From NCBI GenBank assembly GCA_023078555.1, contig JALAAN010000010.1, positions 1,674,001 to 1,738,000 on the forward strand: 64,000 nt of DNA, written 5' to 3'. Positions within the stretch are counted from its first letter, which is position 1. Each line of letters starts with the position of its first letter. Both the position numbers and the translations under genes were made by a program. The notes beneath the pieces were generated by a model. The model was given only the letters and a program-made list of their open reading frames with translations, was not told the DNA's origin and did no database searches. The stretch is from Ulva prolifera. Taxonomy: Eukaryota; Chlorophyta; Ulvophyceae; Ulvales; Ulvaceae. Shown here in pieces: positions 33,307 to 45,300 of the stretch.

Positions 33307-36300
33307 ATGGTTCAGACGACTCAGAGCGTGAGGCCTTGCCTGCGCAAGCCGCACTTGCCTACCATCGACTTGGACAAGCTCGTCGAAGAAGCGAAGGACG
33401 TGAAATGGTTTGAGTGGGACGGCGATCCTGTCCACAAGGTGCGCCCATGGGCCACCGGCCTTCCGATGTGGTGTCGCACTTAGTTGCCTCGATCGCTGTG
33501 GACGCAGCAGTAACACGGAGAGGCCAAATATGGATTGTGTCTTGTACAAGCCTGCCTGCCTGACTCACTGTTGCTTGTTCTGGGAGGTAGGTCCAGTTAA
33601 TCGGTTTCAGCCATCCCACTGAGATGGGTGAACAGCTGAGCCACCAGACGGCAGTATCATCGGCAACATGGATAATTTGTGCAAACAACCTTCGAAAGGT
33701 GTCACGAAATAGGCTGTAATCGATGGCATGACCATCAGCAGCACCATGCGTGCAAGTACACTGTCGCAGTGCAGGATGATGCTCAGAAGCAATTCCCTCA
33801 TCGGTTGTTTGCGTCCGATGCATGGGATCTCCACCGTCTTCAGGAATATCAAAGCCTGGTCAAAGAAATCCCTGAGATATCGCAGATCGTCAAAGGTCTG
33901 CGAACCAGTTTGGGCCAGGATGAAGACGGAACAGAGGGTAACGAGATCGACGATCTGTACGGCATCGACGGATTCACCGAATACTTTGACCTGTCTGGCA
34001 AGGTATGCCATCTCCACTCTGACGTGATTGTGCGTTAAGACCTCTTCCTTCCACCTCTGGCGAATTCGGCCCACAAGGACAAACATCAAGGCATGACTGC
34101 GCTAATTCCACTTGCTCGCATCATCACACAGCTGCTGGATGCCTGTACCACTCCAACATACCGAAAGTCTCCCGGTCAAGCAGCAATAGCATGGTGTGAC
34201 CTTGCACATGGTGCCGCTGTCTTGGTGCTGTTGAGGCGTAGTCTTCGCTGCCAAGACTCCCACACCACTGCTGTTCCGGGCTGCCTCTGGCTGTTGCTCC
34301 TCGCGCGTGTTTTCTCTGCCATGCAATGGCCCGAGACCATGTAAAGCGATTGAAACTGATGTACTGGGCTGCGGTATGACGAGCAAACCCCCGCCTTTTC
34401 TTCACTGCAGTCTACGCCGGCTGCAGCACGTCCTCTGCATAGCTGACCGGAAGAGGGGCGTCCGCAACCACCGCTGCCACGCATGCATGATCAACCACCG
34501 CTCCCCCTCTGGCCACCCGCAGATGCACGCACACCTCCCCACTGGCCCTCACCACCGCGCCTGCTGCAGTCCGCCGTGGCCGTGTACCTGTACCTCGCGC
34601 AAGCCCTCGCGACCTTCCCGGCGGCACAGCACTTCCCCGGGGTGCGCCTGCGTGCCGCCGAGGCGCACCCCCCGCCGCCGGAGTCCGGCCTCGCGCCCGA
34701 CGCGCTGCGCCGCCCGGCCTGCACCGTGTCGCTCGGGGACTTCGTCATGGTGGACATCCCCCCCGGCTACGACAAGCACACGGTCGACCGCTGGGAGCAC
34801 GACGGCACGACGCCCCACTTCCTTGTGGCGCAGGTGCAGGAGCTCTTCGTCGATGCCGCGGTGTGGCTCTGCAGCCTCGGCTGCGTCGATCCCTGGCGGT
34901 GCCAATCTCTGGCTGCTCTGTGAAGCAACGTAAATCTGAATTTACTGAGCTGTATCCTATTGGCCATTGACAACTCCGAGTTAACGGGACCACTATGCCG
35001 AGCTCAGTAGAGTGTAGAGCAGCAGTAGGCAATGTTGTGTACCGCCGACCGCATGAGTGGGTTGATTTCCGATGCATGGGACCGCATCCTCTCCATGCAT
35101 CCTCCCATGACTGCATGAAGCTAGAGCAGGCAACCATGCATGCGTGGGGCCGCCTCGCTTGCGCGCGGCTGCCGGCTGCGGCCAGCGTATGCGTGTGCAC
35201 CAAATGAGCAGACAACCATGCATGCGTGTGGCCGCCTCGCTTGCACGCGGCTGCCGGCTAATGCCAGCGCATGCGTGTGCACCAAATGAGCAGACAGCCA
35301 TGCATGCGTGTGCAGGGCGCGCCGCGGTTCGCGGGCCGCTGGTTCTTCACGCGCTCCGAGACGAGCCTGCGGTGGCGCCACGGCCCGCAGCCGGTGCGGC
35401 GGTTTGGGCAGCGCGCGACGTACGAGTACACGGCGATCGGCCACAACGCCGAGGCGCACGCGATGTTCCGCATGCAAGACCAGTGCCCGACGGGCTCGCT
35501 GCCGGAGCAGCTCTTCCCGGCGTGCCCCACCGACGACGGCCTGTGGTTCGAGGTGCCATGCTGCTTGCCGCTCGCAGCGATCGCCAGGTGCCCACCCCTC
35601 ATGCGTTTCTGAGCCAAAGATGCTGAATCAAAAACAATCGGCGCATTGCCCTCGTGTGCATACACAGAGATGCCTCTATTTGAAAGAAAGAATAAGGGCA
35701 GAGCGGATGCCGGGTGTGTCAAGTGATGTAAAGTAAACCTCAACACACTGTGTGAGAAATGCAGCGTGCGTAGGTTTTGGCTTTTGGACTCGCTTGGCAC
35801 CCGTCTGTTCTTCTGTAGCCACCATCTCGTCTGCTGTTGCACATGAGGCAAGAGACCGCAGCCAGGCTTGCCCGGCTCCCCCTTCGGATTCAGAGCTGTC
35901 AAGGCTCTGTACAAAATAATCTGGCTCGTGGCTCATAATTGCGGCTGACAGGGCTTGACAGCGCCTTCACGGCCGTGCAGGCGTGTCGAGATTGTCTACA
36001 AGCCCCCGGAGGTGTCGTTTGAAGACTTCCAGCAGCAGCTCGCGCCCTCCCCGCCCGACTTCTGGTGGCAGTTCGAGTTCGGCTACCACTTCATGTCCTT
36101 CACGTCGCCCGCCGCCGAGGCGCGCCGCGTGTTTGAACTGCACAACGGCAAGCGCTTACAGTCCGGGCACCACCGCCAGATCAATTGCCTTGAGGTGTAC
36201 GCCGGCGCCGGCGGGACGTCGTTCGTCGCGAACCAGGGCGGCAAGGCGTCGATCACGACGCGCTGGGCGGTCGACATCTTTGATGACGCCGTCATGACTT

Positions 36301-39300
36301 TTGCAACGAATCACCCCGAGACGGCGGTGCGCACCGTTGCCCGGCTCGCGGATCCTGGTCGACCGGCTCATTGCATTTCGGTGCATGCACATTGCAAGTT
36401 TTGTTTACAGTTGTATCTCGGGTCCGCCCTGATTCGGGTCAGCCCAGTCACGGGTCACTTCACTCGATACTCACTGATATATGTGTTGATATCAAGCCGC
36501 GCGCTATGCCGCTCAGCATGTACCATCCTATGTGTCTCGAGAATGTGCCTGCGTCAAAAGGTCTTTGATTTGTGGCCTGATGTGACGACAAGCCGCTCGG
36601 AAGCGTGTGGCTGTCCAAATCGGCGTTTTGGACCGCATCACTTTACGCGCCAGGCATGCTGCGCCAGCCAGCGCCACGCCTCATAGCATAATTGTATATT
36701 GTTTACTATACTCTCGTGTGGCTGGGTGGCCTCGAGTCGTCCGCGTGGTGGCGTTTCGAACGCTGCTGCTCTCGAGTGCCATGGGAGAGAGTCCGTCGCA
36801 CTCAGCACGTCGTCTATATACGACCAACTCAATCAATACAGAGTTTGTATTCGCTATAAGGTCTTTTTACATTCAAAATCAAGGTGTACGGAGTGGCAAC
36901 AATGTCAGAGATATGCATTATTGCATTGCCGTATTCATGGGGGGTTCAAAGGCTGCTCTCGAATCAAGGACCGGGTGTCCTGCAGAGTGTCCTGCTGTGT
37001 TTGTTCGACACGGATCCAGGCGGAGCGGCAGGTAGCATCGCAGGCATTGCACAGCACATGTTACCCCTCGCAACCCCATCAACTGCCCATGTCTGTGTGA
37101 CTGTGTCGACCATGGGCACCTATGCGCTCCGCTCCGCTGCCCTGCGCAGCAATTGCACAGGTGCCCGCCCCCACATCCACACAGGACACTCACATTGCCA
37201 AACACGACCTACATGAGCTTAGCCGATTGCATGGCATACCATCGAGCCAGACATGCTCCACCGCATGGACACTCGGGTGGCGCATGGACACTCGGGTGGC
37301 TCGTGGCCGAGGCCGCCGCTATACAAAAGACAATAAATGTCAATTAGTTTACTTATTGTGAATGGTGTTTCTGTGCCTTCTACAAATGAATATTCATGAG
37401 CTGGCCGGCGTGCAGTGCTACCACATGGGCGTCGAGGAGTTCATGATCCTCGTGCTCCAGTGGCAGCACCTCTGGGACAACTACCACATCGCCCCCGCCG
37501 CCGCCCGCGTCAACGCGCGCCACCGCGCCTCGCAGCGGCAGCGCGCCCCCCAGGCCACCCACCCGGCCGACTCCGCAGCTGCACCCGCGGATGAGGGCGC
37601 GCAGCAGGAGGGCGAGGAATGGGAGCGCATGCTGCCGCCGGCGGAGGGTGTGCGGGAGGACAAGCGCGGCCTGCTGGAGCGGCTCGGCATGCTGCACCCT
37701 CTGGAGCACGCGCGCGCGCTTGGCAAGAAGCGCATGCCGCTCGCCGAGTACGACCGGGCGCAGAAGGCCGCGCGGCAGCGGGAGCAGCGGCAGAACACGG
37801 ACGCGGAGAAGCGAGAAAAGGAGCACCGGCGGGCGCAGGAGGTGGGCGCGGCGGCGCTGGACGGCGCGCCTGCGGCGGCGGGGTCCCCTTCGGCGGGGCC
37901 GTCTGCCGGTGCGGCGGCTGGCGCTGGGGCCGGCGCTGCCCCGGCGGGAGTGGCTTCTGCTGCTGCTGGCGGTGCGCAGGCGGGGGGTGCGGTGGTGATC
38001 AAGCGCTTCAGGATCAAGCGCGTGCGTGACGACGGCCGGAGTCCGCCGCAGCGGCCGGAAGCTGCGGCAGCGGCGGCAGCGACACCGCGCGCGGGGCCGA
38101 GTACGTCAGCTCAGGCCGTGAAGGGCCGGCCCGCGCGCGCTGCGGTGCCGGTGGCGCGCAAGTCCCCGCAGAAGGCGCCGCCACCCGTCCGCAGAGCGTC
38201 TGGCGGTGTCCGTGGCTCCAACAGAACCGGTGTGCAGCTGGTCGGCGCTGCGGGGCAGAGACGCCAGGTTGCGGCTGCTGAGGTCGCCGAGTCGAGCAGC
38301 AGCGACAGCTCGTCCACCGAGGACGACGATGACGGGGACTTGAGCGATGAGCCCGATTCAGACGATGCGTTGGACGCCGACTTTGACGCAGAGTTGGAGC
38401 TGCCGGCTGCGCGGCGCCGCAGAGCGGCACTCGGCGGAGCGATGCGCGGCCGTGGCCGCGCCCCCACGCCCCAGGACGGCAGCAGCTCAGAGGAAGAGCC
38501 TGCCGACGCTGACGTGGACGCTGATGTGGAAGACGACCCTGGCGGAGAGGTGATCGACCTTGCGGAGGGCAGTGGCGATGCTGAGTCAGTGGAAGAATCT
38601 GATGATGAGGAGAGTAGCGGCAGCGAAGATGAAGCCCAAGCACCTGCACAGGCTGGCCGCGGTGCACGGGGTGGCTCAGGTGGCGCGGCTGCGGCTGCAC
38701 GGCGCCGCCCCAGCAGCTCGGCTGGTGCGGGCAGTGTGCCGCGGTTCCGGGGTGCTGGGCGGAGCGGGAGCAGCGACGAGTCGTCATCAGAGACGAGCTC
38801 AGGGCCGGGCGAGGGCGGCGGCGACTCGGGATGCAGTGGTGCGCTTCAGCATCCGAATCATCTCATCGCATGGCACACAATATGGCGACCCGGGTGTTGA
38901 CACCAATCGTTCCTCTAGCCACTTGGGTATCGAATGACAAGAGCTCGGGCCGTTGCATGGCAGAATACCAAGCATGCCTCCAGGCAAAGCCAAATGCATT
39001 GATCTACAGATTCGCATGACACGCCCACGCAGTTTGAGAGACAGGCTCTGCCCACGTCAGAGCAGTACGGCTGTTTCCATGTGAACCAGTCCCGGGTGCT
39101 AAGTCTCTCAACCCTGCCAGGCTGATTCCCCATCAAAGCCCCCATGCCTGAGGTGGGTTCCATGTTGCACTACAACACGCCAGCAGCTGAGCTGCTGTGA
39201 TTCTGCAGGTGAGCCAGCGGCAGTTATGACCCCTGGCGGCGCAACAACCACGGCCGCAGCCGGCGGCCCGAGCGGGCGCAGCCCACTCCCCGAGCCCGCG

Positions 39301-42300
39301 CCCGGCAGCGGCGTGCCGACCTCGATTCCACGCGTGACCCTGACACCGGTGCGACGCGCTTCCACGCGTGGCCGCGGCGATGGTGGCGACGCAGCCGTCG
39401 AGGATGAGCAAGCGATTGATGAGGACCCCAGCGATGGCCCTGGCACGCTCCCAGACGCTGCCGCGGCAGATGAGGGGGGAGAGCCGGCCACTTTCAGGCG
39501 CTTCAGGCTGGCGCGAGTGGCCAAGGTGCCGAAGCGTGGCGAGAGGATGTCGGGTGCGGAACGCCCGCCGCTTCTTCAGCTACATCGCACAGGGCGTCCT
39601 GTGTTTCTGTAGAAGTGACTGTACACACCTTGTTGACCGTATGGATCTTGGGGCTGTATCCTCGCGTGCTCGTTGTCGTGGGACCCCGTACTAGCAAGAA
39701 CGGGGTGAGAACCTACACAGGGGCGTGGGGCAGCCCAGCGAGACGAAGTCTGACCTGCTCGCTGCATGCAGCACCGGCAGCCCCGGTGGCAGCGGATCCG
39801 GCAGCGGCGCAGCGCCCGCCACAGCCGCGCCGCAGCGCAAAGGCCGCGCTGGCCGTGCCAGCTGCTGCGCCAGCCTCTGCTACGCAGGATCCGGCGGGAG
39901 AGGTTGCGGCGTCCGCCCCGCAGGTCCGCCGGGTGCGTCTCAGCCGCGCTCCACGGTCGGCGCCGAAAGCCAAGAGCGGGGCCGCCGCCCGCCGCGGCAG
40001 TCGTGGCTGCAGCAGTCGTGGTGCCGGAGGGTCCCGCGGCACAGCAGCGGTCGGGCCGCGCCGAATTGCCGATTTCTCAGACGATGATGATGACGGGCAG
40101 GCTGCACAAGACACGGCCGGGAGGAGGGGCGGCAGAGTCCGTTTTGGCCGCGCCGATGTGACAGAGTACGACCCAACAGCAGCCGAGTTGGGGGACGGCG
40201 GGGCGGCATGTGCGGTGGTGGAATATGGGGACGCGGAGTCAGGTGACAGTGATGGCACCGACAGGGCGCGGCTGCCGGCCGCGGCCGTGGACAGCTGTGG
40301 CGAGCTGTACGACCTGCCAATGCCTCTCAAGGTGGCATATGAGGACGTAGGTAAGCCTGCCCATCTGTCATGGGAAGCCCTGTGTGTACCATTAATTTTT
40401 ATGTCATTTTACTTTTGTTTCAATTGTTTTTTTTTCTTATTTTTTCAACTAAGGACCTGTGGGCGCGATGATGTTTGCTGTGCACAACAGCAGGCCGCCG
40501 TGCTGCGGTGCGTCGTTGAATCTGGGTGCTCCACACGTGGCTGTATGGCACGGACAAGGCTGGGGAGCACCGCAGCTACCACAAAAGCGTGACCAATCGG
40601 ACAGGCGACCCCGTTCGCCACCAGGCCGCAGCCCCACAGAACCATCACTCACGTGGCTGCACATGCTGCGGTTGCTGCGGAGATACCTGCCTCGTCAACT
40701 TTACCCTTATTACAAAGGACCGGCCACACATGTGGCCTTGGCGGTGCTACCGACCTCTCTCACCTTCATATCAACGTCTTATAACACACATGTGCCCCCC
40801 CCTCCCCCCCCCCCCCCACGCGTCCCCACCCTGTGGTGACACGGCTGGCTGTTTGTTCAGGCAGCAAGGAGGAGGTCGAGAAGATTGTGGACATGCGGCT
40901 CGTGGAGGTGTCGGAGCGGCAGGGCATGGGCCAGGGCGAGGGCCAGATCAAGGAGACGCTGCGGGAGGGGGACTACAACCTCCTCTTCCGCGTCCGCTTC
41001 GCCGGGTGCGGCCCCCTCCCCGACGCGCCCCCCTGCCCATGGGCGTGTCCTGACCATTGGTTCTGGTATTGTGCTGAGTATGTGGACGGCGCCTCGGATC
41101 GCTGCTGTTGATGCAACGCGTGGTGGTAGATTGATGTGCTGCTCTACATGCAATGGCCCGGGTCCTTGTGATCTATCGTCCCTGCTGCCGTGATCGTGCT
41201 CCCGACACCGCAAATGAAGGCATCGATGGGAGTGCATGCGTGCCCCTGCCCGCCGACATGTAGCCATAGCCACGACGACATACGCCGGCCCTGCGCGTGG
41301 CTGTCACGCCCCACAAGGAGATCCAATTGATCATTGTGTGGCTACAGGTGCGTGTGGTCACGACAGGAAGCCGCAGTTCCAGCGCACACGTTTTCGATGC
41401 GATGTGATCGCAGCGTCATGGCAGTGTGGGCCTTGTGGGGTGTTGTGCATTGCGGCGATGCCATGCAACGGCCCGAGGCCGTGTAAAGTGTATCTGGACT
41501 TACTTGGCCAGAGTAAGCAAAGTGCTACTTAGCTTAGTAGTAAGTCAACTACTTAAGGTAAACAAGCTCAAATCCTGGAAAGGGCATTGGCACCTATGAA
41601 CAGCCAGGACCACATGCCGTGTGGGAGGACCACACGGTGTGTATCAATCTGCAACATATCGCCACACGGTGTGACACGCTGCTGCGGGCTGCGGTGCAGG
41701 CGGCCGCCGTCGCAGGATGAGTGGCGCACGGAAGCCGACCTCGGCGACGCCGGCGCCGCCGCGCTGCACGTTTGGGTGCACCACGTGCGCAACCGCATGC
41801 TGCTGCCGCTGCGGGGCGACTGCAACCTCATCACCGGCGGGCCGCCGTGCCAGTCGGTGTCCGGCAACAACCGCAACGCCCTGTGCGCCCCCCCTCCCCC
41901 TCACACCCACCGCCTGGAATGGGCATTCCCCATGGAGCATCAGGCTCAGGGGCGCCGATGTGATCACCCATGTTTCACGGGACGCACACCAGCCCGCGAC
42001 AGTTGTCTGGTGTCTGGTGGCGAAATCAACAGCGAGCGAAGGGAGCCGGAGGGGTCATTGCCAGCTTCCCCCAACCCGGCGCGTGATTGTTCGGTGTGTA
42101 GCCGGGGGCCTCTCCCATCGGCGAGACAACCGACAGCTCGCATTGCTCGCAGTCAGTTTCTCGCCCTTCTTCTGAATTGTTATTTTTTGTTATTATCGAG
42201 AAACCGATCGGTTCGTAGAGGGCTGCTGCACAGCCCGTGACGTGGCGTGGGGCGTGGCGTGCAGGTCGGACAGCATCCTGCATGACCCGCGTAACCGGCA

Positions 42301-45300
42301 GCTGCTCGTGTACGTGCGCCTCATCGAGGTCCTGCAGCCGAGCTTTGTGCTCCTGGAGCAGGTCCTCGACATCCTGCTCAAGGAGAACGGCGTGTACGTC
42401 AAGGCGATGACGGCCAACCTCGTGCGCATGGGCTACCAGGCCCACACCGGCACCCTCATCACCGGCGCCTACGGCTGTCCACAGGCGCGACCCGTTGCTG
42501 CTGTTACCGCCTGGCCACGTTTCTCAGGGTCTTGTGGCTGGCACTCATGTGTGTCAACGTGGCATTTGAGCATTACTGGTTCTGTTGTCGGGAGGCTGGA
42601 AGGACGAGCTGGGCGCCATCTGGTTGTGGCGAGGACGGGGCAGACCACACGTCTGTTCCAGTCACTGCTGTTGTTTTTGCTGCAGCATTGCCTGCTGCAG
42701 TGACTGCTGCGGTCGTGCCGCTACTGACTGCTGCTGCTGCTGCTGAATGGATGCCACGGAATCTGATCACATGCAAGAGGTCGATTCAGTCGCTTATTGT
42801 CGGGCTTGGTGACCCACTTGGTGAATGCCGCAGCCCTGGCCCGTCTAGATCTCGGTTCAACAACCCACAGACACTGCCAGGCTTTCCAGAGAGTCGGCAC
42901 CCAACCAAGCTCGTCCATGTACCCACTCACGACCTGATTGCGATCCATGCTTCGGGTTGCAATGCCCTGTACCACGCTTTGGTGCTCTGCCATGGATCGG
43001 CCTGAGCTCTGCTGGGTCACGCTGCCCCCCCCCCCCCCCCCAACAACCCAAAACCATCAGACTGGCACTCACACATTCATGCATGCAGGGACGCGTGCGC
43101 GTGATCATGCTCGCCGCGAAGAGCACCGAGCCGCTCCCGCCCTTCCCGGAGCCGACGCACCTCGTGCGGCAGTTCAACCGCACGCAAGTCACCGACTCGG
43201 TGCAGTGCAACGTCGGCTTCACGAGCGAGGCGGCCGTGGCGGCCGCACACGACCCCGTGCTCATCGCCGACGCCATCTCCGACCTCCCGGCCGTCCGCAA
43301 CTTCCACTCCAGCGACGCCGGGGTGTACAGGTGTCTACCGGAGACACCTTACCAGGTGTTCATGCGGCGCGCGCCGCCGCCGTGGGCGGCCGGGGCGGCG
43401 GAGCGGGCCGAGGTCGGGGACAGCCTCGTGAAGCCGATTCTGTCGTACCTGAACGACTTCTGGTGCAAGGAGATCAAGCGCGATGGTGCGATGCGCTGCT
43501 GTGGCAGGGATGCATCACAAAAGCTGTGGCCGTTGTGGGGTAGAGCACCAAAGTATGCTTCCACGCATTGCAACCAAACAGCAATGATCTGGAGATCCAC
43601 CGAATGCATTCACTCAATCTGAAGGATCGAATGCTGCTGCAATGGGATCTGTGATTGCTTGAGTGTCTCAGAGAGGTTTGCTTGGCGTGAGCCTCTCAAT
43701 GGTGAAAGAGCGACATGGGCTGCGCCGATGCATTGCCAAACATATTGGAGCATGGTAGAAGTGCGGGTGTGGCACATGCATCTTCCTGTGAAAATTCCTG
43801 TCTCAAATCCGGAAACCCCACAAGCACTACAAATGTCACAAGCACCGCCCGCCCACAACCTGTGGGTCTCACCCTTGCTCGGCACCCAGTCACCCCCGCT
43901 GACCCCTACTCACCCCCCCCCCCCCCCCCCCCCTCCCATCTTTGTGCCAGTGCTGTTGATGGCAATGTGTTTTAGTTTGTGCTGGCGCTCTACCATACAA
44001 TGACCCGAGCTGTTTTGTGATTCGCTCACCTCTTACCCCCGTGTGCGGTGCAGGACTGGCATTGGCTGGCCGCAGCAACGGCGTCGTGGTCGGCGGTGGC
44101 AAGTCCTCCCGCCTCAGCCGCACCAGCCTCCCGACCCCCGCCCGCAACCTCATCCTTTCCGCGCTCCACGACCACCTCGCCCGCACCGCTCCGCCAGCTG
44201 CGGCGGCTGCGGCCGCACCGGACCCGGCGCCTGCGGCGGCGGGGTCAGAGTGCAGCGACGAGGCCACCACGACCGCCGCGGCGGAGGCCGTGTCCGAGGG
44301 CAGCAGTGAGGAGGAGTCGGTGGAGGCTGTGCGCGCGCGTAATGCGGACGCGCGCCGCCGTAATATTCTGCGCCACCACTTTGGGCTCATGGCGCTGGCG
44401 CAGCGGCGCGTGGCGCGCAATGCGGCGCAGCAGCCGCCGGAGGCCCCGCGCGCCGCGCCTGCGCGGGTGCGGACTGAATGTGTCGACTGCTGGGGCGATA
44501 GCGGGAGTGATGCTGAGACGGTGGTGGGGAGTGACGAGGGGGATGGGGGGTGTGGGGGGGTGGAGGCTGAGGCGGCCGCCGGGAGGGTGGCGAAGGGTGT
44601 GCTTGCGGGGCGGGCACGAGGGGAGCTGCCCATCGAGACGCAGGGTGCTGGTGCAGCTGCGGAGGCTGCAGGCGAGGACGTGTATGCCGGGAGGATTGAG
44701 CGGCTGCGGCGGCGCGTGCAACTGAGCGACATGCAGCATGCAGCTGAAGCATCGTGGAGACTGGCTGCTGCTGAGCCGCCCAGAATCACAGGTGTGAGCT
44801 CTGGGCAACGCACGGGTACATCCCATGCCTACTGTAAAAGGAAAGAAAAGATAGTTACAAGAGCTCTGGCCATCCCCTGCCTATTGTGAAAGCGTGGAAC
44901 TTGACCAAGTCCCTTTCAGCCGAGTTCCGCGCCGGCGGTGGGCGGGAGTGTGCACGAAGTGCTGACTGTGCGCCGCGATTGTTTGCAGATGTGAGACTAA
45001 GGGACGTCCCATCGCATGCGGAACGGGCCGGCTTGACCCGCTTCCTCCCAGAGCTGCGAGAGGCGGTGGCTGCTGGCGATGATTCCGATGCTGCGAGTGA
45101 AGTCAGCTCTGATGATGCCACTGGAGCGGCGGGCGCGGGTGGCTGTGGGGCCGCCTGCACAGGTGGGCTCTCTGCACCCGCTGCATCACCATCATCCTTT
45201 GCTTGTGTGCTCTTGTCGCTGTTTGATGCAATGACCCGAGCTCATGAGATGCGATCATATTGAAATTCTCTCTGGCGCTTCAACTGGCCTGAGACATAGT

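Noticed and set aside
33607-34089. 160-codon hydrophobic minus-strand frame
   Set aside because: It is antisense to CMT exon 2, which has good splice sites and phase on the plus strand. The hydrophobic look comes from reading an acidic/polar helix backwards.
38014-38787. 257-codon minus-strand frame
   Set aside because: Shadow of CMT exon 6; GC-rich low-complexity DNA stays open in several frames.
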